Of a stretch of DNA of 64,000 nucleotides, positions 11,345 to 20,129 are shown piece after piece. The notes beneath the pieces were generated by a model, which saw only the letters and a list, made by a program, of their open reading frames with translations, did no database searches and was not told the DNA's origin. Made by a program: the position numbers and the translations under genes. Source of the stretch: a virus; IMG/VR virus record IMGVR_UViG_3300027797_000023, positions 1-64,000 of that record, one strand, 5' to 3'. The first letter of the stretch is position 1. Each line of letters opens with the position of its first letter.

Positions 11345-11749
11345 ATGGCAAAAACATTTTCTAAAAAAATAAATAAATTATTACTTCAGCCAGTCTTTAC
11401 TAAGAACAGGCAAAAATATAGGGGCCATAGAAGTAGTGTGGACGAAAATAGGGAAGCAAATTTTTTTCTAATAGACATCAATAAGATTAATAATTCTTTA
11501 TCTAAAAGCGAATCAGATATAAATTTATTGTCAGAAAATTTTGTAGGCAATTTGACTAATTTGACAGATCAAGAATCTTTAAGTGATGGGTTATTCTATA
11601 ATTTAACAGATATAAAAGTTTACTATCAGGATGTGTATGATATAAATACTCCTTCTGAAATTGTATTGAATTTAAGTAAAATGAACAGGCTATCTGCTAT
11701 TGTATCAAGGATAGAAAAAAAAGTGAAGTTACTAGAGGGCGGCGTTTAA
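11345..11749 (+). CDS. Small structural-operon protein of unknown function
   Basis: 134 residues, basic N-terminus (MAKTFSKKINK), then predicted helices. It has its own AAGG-type Shine-Dalgarno (aaaaggcgac) 5-10 bases before the ATG, and a TTTACTACTAT stretch upstream that resembles the TTACTAT motif seen before other genes. It lies one base before the next gene, so the two are probably co-translated. The family is not recognised; position suggests a structural or assembly role. Confidence 0.6.
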   Translation: MAKTFSKKINKLLLQPVFTKNRQKYRGHRSSVDENREANFFLIDINKINNSLSKSESDINLLSENFVGNLTNLTDQESLSDGLFYNLTDIKVYYQDVYDINTPSEIVLNLSKMNRLSAIVSRIEKKVKLLEGGV

Positions 11750-11750
11750 C

Positions 11751-13010
11751 ATGGTTGATATAATGAATACTAAGAAAAGGGATATGCAGTACGGTGGCCC
11801 AGTAGACAGCACTGATTATAATTCTAGAATAGAAGAGAACTATCAAGATCTATTGTATCTATACAATAAAGCTAATATAATTGATGCTAGATTAGCCGAA
11901 GCTTTTGAAAGAGTTCTAAAAGATCAATCAATGCTTTCTAATGCAATTGTCGATCTGTCCAATAGGGTTGCGGCAATGGAATCGGATGCTGGAACATTAT
12001 CAATATATTCATTTAGCCAAGTGCAATATGCACAGTTCACTTCTACTGAATTTTCAATAGGCCCCACCGAATTGCTAAGCTTAGATCCATATTATAATAT
12101 AATTACACTACCTAAAGTCCCCAACGCTTCTAGCTCTAAGGTTAAGTTCTATGATCCGACAAATGGACAAGTTGTGTCTGATATATTCAAGGCAAATGTG
12201 CAAAATAATTTAGGTGGCATAGATTCTCCTGGTGCTATTATCAATACAACTCCAGTCTATAACGCCATCTTAGATGATCCAAACAAAATTTGGAGCAGAA
12301 CTGTAATCTCAGATAGTAACTCACAGGGTCCTGCCCAACTAATGCTTTATTTTAAATTGCCTTCAGAGTTTACTGGTTCTATGAAAACTAATTGTGTTAA
12401 ATTAAATCCGTATCCAATGCATTCTGTAAATATTTATTCGATAGAGTATACTACAAAAGAGAACCCAACTTTGACAGACAATGATGGGTGGACTCCATTA
12501 AATATGGACTCGCTGTATGACGGCGATTACGGTGCAGTAGGATACATACCTCCTGGTGGTTGGACAATAGTCGGCTCAGATGAGATAAAGAATTCTGGTC
12601 CCCTTGCCTTCTATTTCCCGGACATTGAAATGACCGCTATTCGTGTACGCATGCATCAAAACAATTATTTTAAAGAATTAGATAAATATGTATATACTTA
12701 TGGCTTATCTGATTTTGATGTTAGATATGATAAATTCTTTACATCTGGTAAAACTATAATTAATTTTAAGGCTCCAGCTGGTACATTAATAGGTTCCATA
12801 AATAGAGTCGATCCAATCATGTATAATGTCCCCTTGAGTATGATGGGCCAAGCGTTTTCCTATAGGGTGATATATCAAGATGGGGGCAACTACTCTACTA
12901 ATAATCCTGGTGCATCTAGTGAAGTTTGGATAGAAATTACGCTAAATATGCTGGAAGACAAAACTGCACCAATATTGTCTGACCTAGTCATTGATTACGA
13001 TCCTGTCTGA
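11751..13010 (+). CDS. Virion structural protein with discoidin-like beta-sandwich pattern
   Basis: 419 residues. The N-terminal 85 residues are predicted helical/coiled (RIEENYQDLLYLYNKAN...DLSNRVAAMES). A later segment (about residues 180-230) has the order IWSRTV, LMLYFKLP, KLNPYPMHSVNIYSIEY, the same arrangement as in the large genes upstream, suggesting paralogous modules. The gene ends the structural block before an independent promoter. Function inferred from position only. Confidence 0.65.
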   Translation: MVDIMNTKKRDMQYGGPVDSTDYNSRIEENYQDLLYLYNKANIIDARLAEAFERVLKDQSMLSNAIVDLSNRVAAMESDAGTLSIYSFSQVQYAQFTSTEFSIGPTELLSLDPYYNIITLPKVPNASSSKVKFYDPTNGQVVSDIFKANVQNNLGGIDSPGAIINTTPVYNAILDDPNKIWSRTVISDSNSQGPAQLMLYFKLPSEFTGSMKTNCVKLNPYPMHSVNIYSIEYTTKENPTLTDNDGWTPLNMDSLYDGDYGAVGYIPPGGWTIVGSDEIKNSGPLAFYFPDIEMTAIRVRMHQNNYFKELDKYVYTYGLSDFDVRYDKFFTSGKTIINFKAPAGTLIGSINRVDPIMYNVPLSMMGQAFSYRVIYQDGGNYSTNNPGASSEVWIEITLNMLEDKTAPILSDLVIDYDPV

Positions 13011-13037
13011 TCTTTATTTTATTTGATAAATAAAGGT

Positions 13038-13067
13038 TTGAAAAACAATATATATTTTTACTATATA
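13038..13067 (+). promoter_or_regulatory. Probable sigma70-type promoter for the 13098 gene
   Basis: TTGAAA at 13038-13043 is followed after 18 bases by TATATA at 13062-13067, and the start codon at 13098 has an AAGGAGA Shine-Dalgarno. Overlapping the -10 is TTTACTATATA, one of several TTACTAT stretches before genes in this window. The gene it serves is closed by a strong hairpin, so it is probably a separate, well expressed unit. Confidence 0.6.
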
Positions 13068-13097
13068 TACATCAAAGCTATATAAGGAGATTCAATA

Positions 13098-13709
13098 ATG
13101 GCTACATTTTACGTTGGTCCAAGACCTGTTTTGGCGGGCCAAAATACGAATAGCATGGTTAACCCATATTACACTATGACCGGTAAGGCAAAGGGCACGG
13201 GTACCTATTCATATTACCCACTATATAGCACTAGTCAGATACTCCGTGGTGGTCCGGACAACGCACATGTTCCAGGTACTGGCCGTCATCCGGGTAACGT
13301 TCTTCTGTCACAACTATTCACTGGCTCAACATTATATGCTGGTACAACACCTTTAGCCGGAACATTTGCAGACGGAACAGCAACATACGAAGGTGCAAGA
13401 TTCCGCCCCTTTGAATACAAGGGTATCACCGGAGCAAAAGCTCTTGATGGTGGTCACGCCAAGCGCGTAACTGCCTACAGTCTATACACCAACTATATCT
13501 TTGACGGTGTTACATCTGCAAATGCATTCGCGGATATGGGTCACGCCAAGCGCACAACTGCTTACAGTTTGTATAATAATTATATTTTTGATGGTGTACC
13601 AAGCACAGAGGTTATCAAGGGAAGTTATGGTCAACCAAATACAACTACCGAATATGGTAGAGTAAAACCTAAAGAGTGGAAGGGTGTTGCTTCTTCAAAG
13701 GCATTGTAA
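13098..13709 (+). CDS. Repeat-containing small virion protein, highly expressed type
   Basis: 203 residues. Two near-identical tandem units (GHAKRVTAYSLYTNYIFDGV and GHAKRTTAYSLYNNYIFDGV, about residues 119-138 and 149-168) are preceded by weaker related segments. Rich in Gly, Tyr and Thr, without helix-forming stretches. Codon use is less AT-biased than in its neighbours, with a clear SD and its own promoter and terminator: features of an abundant protein. A head decoration or tail-surface protein is possible, but I do not recognise the family. Confidence 0.65.
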   Translation: MATFYVGPRPVLAGQNTNSMVNPYYTMTGKAKGTGTYSYYPLYSTSQILRGGPDNAHVPGTGRHPGNVLLSQLFTGSTLYAGTTPLAGTFADGTATYEGARFRPFEYKGITGAKALDGGHAKRVTAYSLYTNYIFDGVTSANAFADMGHAKRTTAYSLYNNYIFDGVPSTEVIKGSYGQPNTTTEYGRVKPKEWKGVASSKAL

Positions 13710-13745
13710 TAAATCATAAAATACGCAGTAAGTAAACTATCATCA

Positions 13746-13825
13746 TGCTATACTAGGTGATACGGAAACCGACGCTCAGAAATGACATCAAGACGTCCCG
13801 CCCGAAAGGGCGGGATGATCTTTTT
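13746..13825 (+). promoter_or_regulatory. Extended -10 promoter followed by a short terminated leader or small RNA
   Basis: TGcTATACT (13746-13754) is an extended -10 of the type seen before several genes here. Transcription starting near 13761 would meet the hairpin at 13796-13815 after only about 35 bases, giving a transcript of roughly 65 nt. This could be a small RNA or an attenuated leader for the gene at 13871. No ORF fits inside. Confidence 0.35.
13796..13825 (+). terminator. Rho-independent terminator after the structural block
   Basis: TCCCGCCC pairs with GGGCGGGA across a GAAA tetraloop (13796-13815), followed 5 bases later by TTTTT (13821-13825). It is the most GC-rich hairpin in the region and lies between the structural genes and the metabolic genes. 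Confidence 0.8.
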
Positions 13826-13870
13826 CCGGACTTGTTTTATAGGTTTTGATAATTTTATAAAGGATTATAA

Positions 13871-14569
13871 ATGTCTTTAGATGGTTTACAGAAAGTAATC
13901 AATGAGGATACAATACCTATAGACGTGGCAGAGAAGTATCTAAACATATTCTTGGGCCCAACTGACTGGCGAAAGAATATAAATAAACTTTGGGAAATTT
14001 CTGGTTCCAAAACTAAGTCTGAAGAATCAAGAAAATCTTTTATGAAGAGAGCTATCAGCTGTGCAGTTCTGCTTCCGTACACCGAAAAAAGTATAGTTCC
14101 ATCTCCACCAGAAAATCTTTTATTTTGGTGCACTGCATGGGTGCAGTTTAATGAAAGAGATTGGTTTGATCTTTTTAAAAAAGTTATAAAAGAAGATATT
14201 CAGATAGCAAATAGCAGAAACAAAGCTATACTATTAGGGGTCATAGATCCTATAGATGTATCACCGATGAATAGGCAGGCCTTTAATTGGTTATTTTCAA
14301 AAGCCCAAGAAAGCGGTGGACTGGACAATGTCAATATCGAAGAACTAAAAAATAAATTTGCTAATATAGTTAAGTCATATGGTGGCGCTGTAGTATGTAA
14401 CATGTTTGTTAATCATAAGAAAAATGTTAACAGTGTTTTTAATTGGAGAAGTGGGTATTTTTTTGAAAGAGAAATACATAAAGTTTATCCAATCCAAGAT
14501 ATACTTAAAATAAAAAATATAGAGATTCAAAAAACAAATTCTAAATATATCAAAAAAGTTAATAGCTAG
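13871..14569 (+). CDS. Conserved-looking phage protein of unknown function
   Basis: 232 residues, with an AAGGA Shine-Dalgarno before ATG 13871. Predicted mainly alpha-helical, soluble, with several Trp residues (DWRKNINKLWEI, FWCTAWVQFNERDWFDLF). It is located just before the ribonucleotide reductase gene with an 8-base gap, so probably in the same transcript. I do not recognise the family and see no catalytic motif. Confidence 0.6.
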   Translation: MSLDGLQKVINEDTIPIDVAEKYLNIFLGPTDWRKNINKLWEISGSKTKSEESRKSFMKRAISCAVLLPYTEKSIVPSPPENLLFWCTAWVQFNERDWFDLFKKVIKEDIQIANSRNKAILLGVIDPIDVSPMNRQAFNWLFSKAQESGGLDNVNIEELKNKFANIVKSYGGAVVCNMFVNHKKNVNSVFNWRSGYFFEREIHKVYPIQDILKIKNIEIQKTNSKYIKKVNS

Positions 14570-14577
14570 GAGAAAAA

Positions 14578-16674
14578 GTGTCAGAAGAAATAGAAAACGG
14601 CAATCCAGATCTTGTTCCTATGGCAAGCAAGATGCCATCAATGTTCATGTTTAAATTAACAGATGATTTTGTAGCGAGCTATAGAGATAAAAAGCCACCA
14701 TTTGGTTATAAAGATGCTGGTGGAAATTCTGTGGGTGAAATAACTTTCTTGCGCACATACTCACGTCTCAAGGAAGATGGGACAAAAGAAACTTGGGTTG
14801 ATGTTTGTGAGAGAGTAATCAATGGAATGTATTCTTTGCAAAAAGATCACTGCAAAACTAACAGACTTCCCTGGAACGATGCTAAGGGGCAAGCTTCAGC
14901 TAAAGAAGCATTTGATAGATTGTTTAATTTGAAGTGGACTCCACCAGGTAGGGGTCTATGGGCTATGGGTACTAATATAGTTAATATACAAAAGAATTCA
15001 GCTGCTCTACAAAATTGTGCCTTTGTTTCTACATCAGAAATGAATAAGTTTAATCCAGCAAAACCATTTGCATTTTTAATGGAGGCCTCAATGCTTGGTG
15101 TTGGCGTTGGATTTGATGACAAAGGTGCTAATAAAGATTTTATAATTTATCAGCCAAAAGAAAAAGTAACTCATGTAGTTCCAGACACTCGTGAGGGCTG
15201 GGTTGAATCCATGTCACTACTTCTGAATGCGTATTTAAAAGAAAATCAACCAAGTTATGAGTTTGACTATTCTCAGATCAGACCAGCTGGAACGCCGATT
15301 AAAACATTTGGTGGAGTAGCTGCTGGGCATGAGCCATTAGAGAAATTGCATATCTATATTAGAAGAATGTTCGATGAGCGAAAAGGTGATAAATTAACAA
15401 AGCTAGACATAGCTGATATAGGCAATTTAATAGGTGTATGTGTGGTATCTGGTAACGTGAGAAGATCAGCGGAATTATTAATCGGGAGTATAGATGACGA
15501 TGATTTTCTGAACCTTAAGAATGCAGACAAATTTCCAGAAAGAAATTCGTATGACCCCAATTCTCCAGGGTGGGGTTGGATGTCAAACAATTCTGTTGAG
15601 ACTAAAGTTGGAAGTGATTTAAGTAAAATTGTTGATGGGATTGTGCGCAATGGTGAGCCAGGTGTATTGTGGATGGATCTGTCTAGAAAGTATGGTCGCC
15701 TAGCTGACCCACCAGATAACAAGGATTGGCGAGTAGCAGGGTATAATCCATGCGCAGAGCAATCTCTCGAGTCCTACGAGTGCTGTACGCTTGTGGAGAC
15801 CTATCTAAACAGACATGACAACTTAGAGGACTATAAGCGCACTCTAAAGTTTGCATATCTTTACGCTAAGACAGTTACACTACTTCCCACACACTGGGAA
15901 GAGACAAACGCGATAATGCAACGTAACCGTAGAATAGGTGCATCTATGTCTGGTGTAGCTAATTTTGCTGACACTAGAGGACTGCCCGCCTTAAGAGACT
16001 GGATGGACACGGGTTATAATATTATAAAGAATTATGATCGTATTTATTCAGAGTGGTTAGGCATACGTGAATCAATAAAGATGACAACAATTAAACCTTC
16101 TGGTACAGTATCTATATTGGCTGGTGAATCTCCGGGTGTTCATTGGACTCCAGGCGGAAAATACTTTATGCGTTCTATACGTTTTGCAAATGAAGATCCG
16201 ATGCTTCCACTATTCCGTATGGCTAATTATTTAGTGGAGCCGGCGTCAGAATCACCAGACACTACTTCTGTAGTTTTCTTTCCAATAATGTCTGAAGCAA
16301 ATAGGGCTGAGCGTGATGTAACTATTTTTGAAAAAATGTCTTTAGCGGCAACTGCCCAACGCTATTGGTCTGATAATTCAGTTTCAGTTACTATATCTTT
16401 TGATGTAGAGAAAGAATCTGAACACGTAGAAACTGTTCTGCACATGTTCGATGGTCAGTTAAAAACTGTATCTTTCCTACCTAGCGGGAACAAGACCTAT
16501 CCACAAATGCCGTACACTCAAATAACAGAGAGTGAATACAAGGATAATGTAGCTAAATTATTCCCGATAGATCTTTCTGGAGTTTATGCTGGCATGGCTT
16601 TTGACGCGATAGGCGAAAGATATTGCACTACTGATTCATGCGAAATTAAATTCATAAAGGATAACACTAAATAG
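14578..16674 (+). CDS. nrdJ: Ribonucleoside-triphosphate reductase, class II (adenosylcobalamin-dependent)
   Basis: 698 residues, GTG start after AGGAG. It reduces ribonucleotides to deoxyribonucleotides for phage DNA synthesis. Visible signatures are a Cys in LQNCAFVSTSEM (about residue 147), RPAGTPIKTFGG (about 241), NPCAEQSLESYECC (about 395-408, containing the active-site Cys and Glu of this family) and a C-terminal CTTDSC pair (about 683) for re-reduction. The length and single-subunit layout match the monomeric Lactobacillus leichmannii-type RTPR rather than class I, and no small subunit lies nearby. Activity would require host or environmental cobalamin. It sits next to thyX in a nucleotide block. 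Confidence 0.9.
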   Translation: MSEEIENGNPDLVPMASKMPSMFMFKLTDDFVASYRDKKPPFGYKDAGGNSVGEITFLRTYSRLKEDGTKETWVDVCERVINGMYSLQKDHCKTNRLPWNDAKGQASAKEAFDRLFNLKWTPPGRGLWAMGTNIVNIQKNSAALQNCAFVSTSEMNKFNPAKPFAFLMEASMLGVGVGFDDKGANKDFIIYQPKEKVTHVVPDTREGWVESMSLLLNAYLKENQPSYEFDYSQIRPAGTPIKTFGGVAAGHEPLEKLHIYIRRMFDERKGDKLTKLDIADIGNLIGVCVVSGNVRRSAELLIGSIDDDDFLNLKNADKFPERNSYDPNSPGWGWMSNNSVETKVGSDLSKIVDGIVRNGEPGVLWMDLSRKYGRLADPPDNKDWRVAGYNPCAEQSLESYECCTLVETYLNRHDNLEDYKRTLKFAYLYAKTVTLLPTHWEETNAIMQRNRRIGASMSGVANFADTRGLPALRDWMDTGYNIIKNYDRIYSEWLGIRESIKMTTIKPSGTVSILAGESPGVHWTPGGKYFMRSIRFANEDPMLPLFRMANYLVEPASESPDTTSVVFFPIMSEANRAERDVTIFEKMSLAATAQRYWSDNSVSVTISFDVEKESEHVETVLHMFDGQLKTVSFLPSGNKTYPQMPYTQITESEYKDNVAKLFPIDLSGVYAGMAFDAIGERYCTTDSCEIKFIKDNTK

Positions 16675-16683
16675 AATTCTTGA

Positions 16684-16692
16684 TGGTATAAT
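16684..16692 (+). promoter_or_regulatory. Extended -10 promoter giving a probably leaderless thyX mRNA
   Basis: TGgTATAAT lies exactly 6 bases before the ATG at 16699, so transcription would begin at or within a base of the start codon. No Shine-Dalgarno precedes this ATG. The same arrangement recurs at 34805, 42111 and on the minus strand. Confidence 0.6.
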
Positions 16693-16698
16693 ATAAGC

Positions 16699-17403
16699 AT
16701 GGATACAGATAATATAGTTTCAGTTTTAGATAAGGGTTATGTAAGACTGGTTGACGTTATGGGTAGTGATCTATCTATTGTAAACGCCGCTAGAGTTTCC
16801 TTTAGTAAAGAATCTAAAGAGCTATCTAAAAAAGATGTTCATTTAATTGATTTTTTAATTAGGGAAAATCATATGTCTCCTTTCAGACATGCTTGTGCAA
16901 CATTTGAGTTTAAAGCACCGCTTCTTGTTGCTCGCCAACACTGGAAATATGTAGTGGGTTCAGACCATACTATGGATTCTTGGAATGAATCATCAAGAAG
17001 ATACATCACTATGGAGCCTGAATTTTATGTACCTAGTTCTGAAGATTGGCGCCTTGCACCAGATAACAAAAAGCAAGGATCTGGTGGTCCGATAGGGCCT
17101 TGGACCGGTGCTGTTTTAACTGATGAGCTCATAAGATACATCGAGCAAGGCGAGGCTTTGTATAATATGGCTATGTCAAATGAAGTCGCTCCAGAACAAG
17201 CTAGACTATTTCTGCCGGCCTATGGCATGTATGTATCCTACAGATGGACTTGCAGTTTACAATCGATAGCGTTATTCTTAAATCAAAGACTTAGCGATGA
17301 TGCTCAGTTAGAAATAAGAGATTATGCTAGAGCTGTAATCAATTTAATAGAGCCTCGTTTTCCAATAAGCATAGGAAGTTTGGTCGGTAAAGCAAATGTT
17401 TAA
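16699..17403 (+). CDS. thyX: Flavin-dependent thymidylate synthase
   Basis: 234 residues. Makes dTMP from dUMP using methylene-tetrahydrofolate and FAD. The ThyX block reads RQHW...SWNESSRRY (about residues 75-98), a variant of RHRxxSxNExSxRY, and the C-terminal QARLFLPAYGMYVSYRWTCSLQSIALFLNQRL segment (about 172-203) is typical of the family. The start is fixed by a -10 box 6 bases upstream. It follows nrdJ by 24 bases and overlaps a small membrane-protein gene at its end. Confidence 0.92.
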   Translation: MDTDNIVSVLDKGYVRLVDVMGSDLSIVNAARVSFSKESKELSKKDVHLIDFLIRENHMSPFRHACATFEFKAPLLVARQHWKYVVGSDHTMDSWNESSRRYITMEPEFYVPSSEDWRLAPDNKKQGSGGPIGPWTGAVLTDELIRYIEQGEALYNMAMSNEVAPEQARLFLPAYGMYVSYRWTCSLQSIALFLNQRLSDDAQLEIRDYARAVINLIEPRFPISIGSLVGKANV

Positions 17404-17566
17404 AAATATAATTTTAGCCCTAGTATTTTCTATCTTAATGAATTGGTGCATCAGTATGCAGATGCTTAACCAAGTATCTCAGAGTAAAAATATAAAATTT
17501 ATTGCAGTTGCAATTGCTGTAGTAACAGCATTTATTGCTGGATACGTAATCCTACTGGGGTTATAG
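17396..17566 (+). CDS. Small membrane protein, two predicted helices
   Basis: 56 residues, ATG 17396 overlapping the end of thyX. Two hydrophobic stretches (NIILALVFSILMNW, and FIAVAIAVVTAFIAGYVILL) are separated by a short polar loop, so it is probably a small inner-membrane protein. It ends one base before the next ATG. Coupling on both sides supports a real gene. Function unknown. Confidence 0.6.
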   Translation: MFKNIILALVFSILMNWCISMQMLNQVSQSKNIKFIAVAIAVVTAFIAGYVILLGL

Positions 17567-17567
17567 T

Positions 17568-17825
17568 ATGCCTGCATCTAAACTGAATTATATTGTTGTA
17601 TATAAAAACCATAGCCAAGTTTATGGATCATCTAACCCCAAAATAGCTTTAGAGTCTCCTCCACCTGAAGGATTAACAGAAGCTGATAAAAATATATTCT
17701 TTGTAACTTTTGAACCAGATTCAGATAATATTTGTTTATACAAGTATAAAGAAGAGTTACCAGATAATCTAGATGTAAATGATGTTGCACAAGTTAAGCC
17801 TGGTAGAAAAAAGAAGGTAGTATGA
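17568..17825 (+). CDS. Small protein of unknown function
   Basis: 85 residues, beginning MPASKLNYIVVYKNH and ending in a basic tail (KPGRKKKVV). No membrane segment or motif recognised. It overlaps the next gene by 4 bases (ATGA), consistent with a tightly packed operon after thyX. Confidence 0.6.
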   Translation: MPASKLNYIVVYKNHSQVYGSSNPKIALESPPPEGLTEADKNIFFVTFEPDSDNICLYKYKEELPDNLDVNDVAQVKPGRKKKVV

Positions 17826-18082
17826 AGATTGTTAATAAAAATAATATTTTTTATGGAGTTGCTATTGTAGGATTAATTTCATATCTTTTTAAAAGAGAAG
17901 ATATAACACGCTTGCCTAATTACGCATCCCTTTCTCAATATAGGAATAGGTTGAGCGAATTTTATTTGCAGGAAGATATAGATGCAAGAATGAAAGAGAT
18001 GTGTGAATACATCAACCATGGAGTAAATTCAGACGATGCTTTTTCGATGGTTATCCTGGCCTCAAATATAGAAAAATTTTAA
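17822..18082 (+). CDS. Small, possibly membrane-anchored protein
   Basis: 86 residues. A hydrophobic N-terminal stretch (IFYGVAIVGLISYLF, about residues 9-23) could anchor it; the rest is charged and helical. ATGA overlap with the previous gene. Function not recognised. Confidence 0.55.
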   Translation: MKIVNKNNIFYGVAIVGLISYLFKREDITRLPNYASLSQYRNRLSEFYLQEDIDARMKEMCEYINHGVNSDDAFSMVILASNIEKF

Positions 18083-18083
18083 G

Positions 18084-18887
18084 ATGATAGATTTATGTGT
18101 AGTAAACTATAACACTAGACCGTTACTTCAGAGACTACTGGATACACTCCATGCAGAGGTTAGTCCTGAAAGTAAATTTTGGAACCTATATATTGCGGAT
18201 AATGATTCAGCAGATGATACGGTTGAATGGCTTAGGGAAAATGATAAGAGATATCAAATAGATAGAATAGATCTAAATAAAAATATTGGTTATTCTGCTG
18301 CAATTAATAAGCTAGCTTCTAGAGGCGACAACAGCGTAATAGGAATTTTAAATGCGGATGTATGGTTTACTAACGAAGACATCAAGAAAATATGTCAAAT
18401 TTTTAATCAAGAACCAGATGTGCATATTCTTGGGCCAAAGCAAAGAGATGAATATGGTAACATAAAACATGCTGGTATAGTTGGTACCAATACAGCTCCT
18501 AAGCATAGGGGCTGGAATGAGAATGATCCCGAAGATATACTCTATAGGGATAGGGTTAACTGTGTTACGATTTCTGGATCCGCTTATTTTATTAGGAGAT
18601 CAATCTGGGATGCATTAACCAATGATGAAGGGTATAGAAAGATGTACCCCGAGGCAGTAGGAGCCTTCCTACCAACACCTCATTACTACGAGGAGACTTG
18701 GTGCTCTTACTTCGCACGTCATCGTGGCTACAATGTAGTCTACGACGGCAGCGTATCAATAGGCCACAGCTGGCATGCGTCATCACCAAAACCAGGTGAG
18801 GGTTACAGTCATGCTGACGCGCAATTCAAAGTAAGCCAATCAATATTTCGCAATGCTTGCGATCAAATAGGAATAGAAAGAGATTAA
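18084..18887 (+). CDS. Family 2 glycosyltransferase
   Basis: 267 residues. GT-A fold layout: IDLCVVNYNTRPLLQRLLDTL at the N-terminus, NIGYSAAINKLA (about 71-82) and a DxD-type NADVWF (about 89-94), with a C-terminal His-rich acceptor side. It transfers a sugar from a nucleotide-sugar to an unknown acceptor in the cytoplasm. This is one of at least four glycosyltransferases in the window; candidates for the target are virion proteins, host envelope or modified DNA bases. Confidence 0.8.
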   Translation: MIDLCVVNYNTRPLLQRLLDTLHAEVSPESKFWNLYIADNDSADDTVEWLRENDKRYQIDRIDLNKNIGYSAAINKLASRGDNSVIGILNADVWFTNEDIKKICQIFNQEPDVHILGPKQRDEYGNIKHAGIVGTNTAPKHRGWNENDPEDILYRDRVNCVTISGSAYFIRRSIWDALTNDEGYRKMYPEAVGAFLPTPHYYEETWCSYFARHRGYNVVYDGSVSIGHSWHASSPKPGEGYSHADAQFKVSQSIFRNACDQIGIERD

Positions 18888-18888
18888 A

Positions 18889-19290
18889 ATGTCAGATCAA
18901 TTTAATGTTTATTTATACAACGCAGAAGTAGTTAAGATAGTCGACGGAGACACATTCAAGATTAAGATAGATCTTGGTTTTGAGGTTCACATTGGACCAA
19001 AGAGTGTCAGATTATATGGCGTTAATACACCAGAAAGCCGCACTACAAACTTAGAAGAAAAGAAGATGGGCCTTGCCGCAAAAGAATTCACTGATCAATG
19101 GATCAAGAAAGCTAACAATAAAGTAAAGATTGAAACCATCTTAGATAAGAATGAAAAGTATGGTAGAATTCTTGCTAGAGTGTGGAACGAAGCTGGCGAA
19201 TGCCTTAACACGGAAATTGTTAAGGCTGGATTAGCTAGAGAATACTTTGGTGTAGGCGACAAAACTTTTGAGGAATTTAAGAAGGCATAA
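18889..19290 (+). CDS. Staphylococcal-nuclease-like (SNase/thermonuclease) protein
   Basis: 133 residues. The domain pattern VVKIVDGDTFKIKIDLGF, VRLYGVNTPES, and YGRILARVWNEAGECLNTEIVKAGLA follows the SNase fold, including the catalytic-type R in RLYGVNTPE, E/D residues and the later R. No signal peptide, so it acts in the cell; roles in host nucleic-acid breakdown or repair are possible. The stop overlaps the next start by one base. Confidence 0.85.
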   Translation: MSDQFNVYLYNAEVVKIVDGDTFKIKIDLGFEVHIGPKSVRLYGVNTPESRTTNLEEKKMGLAAKEFTDQWIKKANNKVKIETILDKNEKYGRILARVWNEAGECLNTEIVKAGLAREYFGVGDKTFEEFKKA

Positions 19291-19715
19291 TGCAAACTTT
19301 TTTACCATATCCAGATCTCAAAGAGTCAGTTCGGGTATTAGATTATCGTAGACTTGGAAAGCAACGCGTAGAAACTTTCCAGGTCTTAAATATCTTGCTT
19401 GATAGAACTCCAACAAAGGGGTGGCGTAACCATCCGGTAACACTGATGTGGTCCGGGTATGAGGCCGCTTTGCAGATGTATCAGAATTACACAATTCAAG
19501 AATGGATTGATAGGGGCTATAAAAACACAATGCTTTTTGAAGAGTTTGACTTAAAAGATTTAGTCATGCCAAAGTGGTTCGGCTTAGAAGAATTCCATAG
19601 GTCGCATAGATCAAACCTATTGCGTAAAGACTATGAATACTACTCTCAGTATTTTAATGAAGATATAAATCTAGAATATTATTGGCCACCGAAGGAAGTA
19701 TGTAATGCAAACTAA
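19290..19715 (+). CDS. MSMEG_6728-type protein (pyrimidine-dimer DNA glycosylase relative)
   Basis: 141 residues. MQTFLPYPDLKES, then VRVLDYRRLGKQRVET and GWRNHPVTLMWSGYEAAL match the actinobacterial MSMEG_6728-type family, which is annotated as pyrimidine dimer DNA glycosylase-like. A DNA-repair role is inferred. The Arg in SVRVLD is encoded by CGG at 19332-19334 and must be read as a normal triplet; a +1 shift here would end the protein three residues later (GGG/TAT/TAG). This is the one clear exception to CGG avoidance in the window. Confidence 0.75.
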   Translation: MQTFLPYPDLKESVRVLDYRRLGKQRVETFQVLNILLDRTPTKGWRNHPVTLMWSGYEAALQMYQNYTIQEWIDRGYKNTMLFEEFDLKDLVMPKWFGLEEFHRSHRSNLLRKDYEYYSQYFNEDINLEYYWPPKEVCNAN

Positions 19716-20115
19716 AGTATTTTTATCTGGAGCAATAGAAGAGGTTGGTATATTTGCACACGGCTGGAGAAATGAAGCTGTAAAAATGTTAGCCGATAGA
19801 GGCTTTCAAGCAGTTAACCCTATGGATTATGCATTAGAGGAGCAAGGGTGTGAACCAAAAGAAATTGTAAGTAAAAATATGTTTTTGCAAAAAAGCTGCG
19901 ATATAATTTTGGTAGAGTATACGATACCTAATAGGGCTTATATAGGAACTGATTTTGAAATGACTTGGGCTTATATGAATAACCAACCTGTAGTAACTTT
20001 CGCAGATAAAAGTTATTTAAATAGAGTTTATCTAAATTTTTTATCGACTAAGGTTGCATTATCCCTGGGAGATGCTGTAGAATATATATGCAATACATAT
20101 CCATCAAGTAAATAA
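19705..20115 (+). CDS. Nucleoside 2-deoxyribosyltransferase-like protein
   Basis: 136 residues, overlapping the previous gene by 11 bases. The order KVFLSGAIE, HGWRNEAVKMLADRGFQAVNP, SCDIILVEYTIPNRAYIGTDFEMTWAY is typical of NDT-like Rossmann proteins, where the late E (GTDFEM) is the catalytic-type residue. It could act in nucleotide salvage or in making a nucleotide-derived ligand. Substrate unknown. Confidence 0.7.
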   Translation: MQTKVFLSGAIEEVGIFAHGWRNEAVKMLADRGFQAVNPMDYALEEQGCEPKEIVSKNMFLQKSCDIILVEYTIPNRAYIGTDFEMTWAYMNNQPVVTFADKSYLNRVYLNFLSTKVALSLGDAVEYICNTYPSSK

Positions 20116-20129
20116 ACAAAGGAAAAAAA

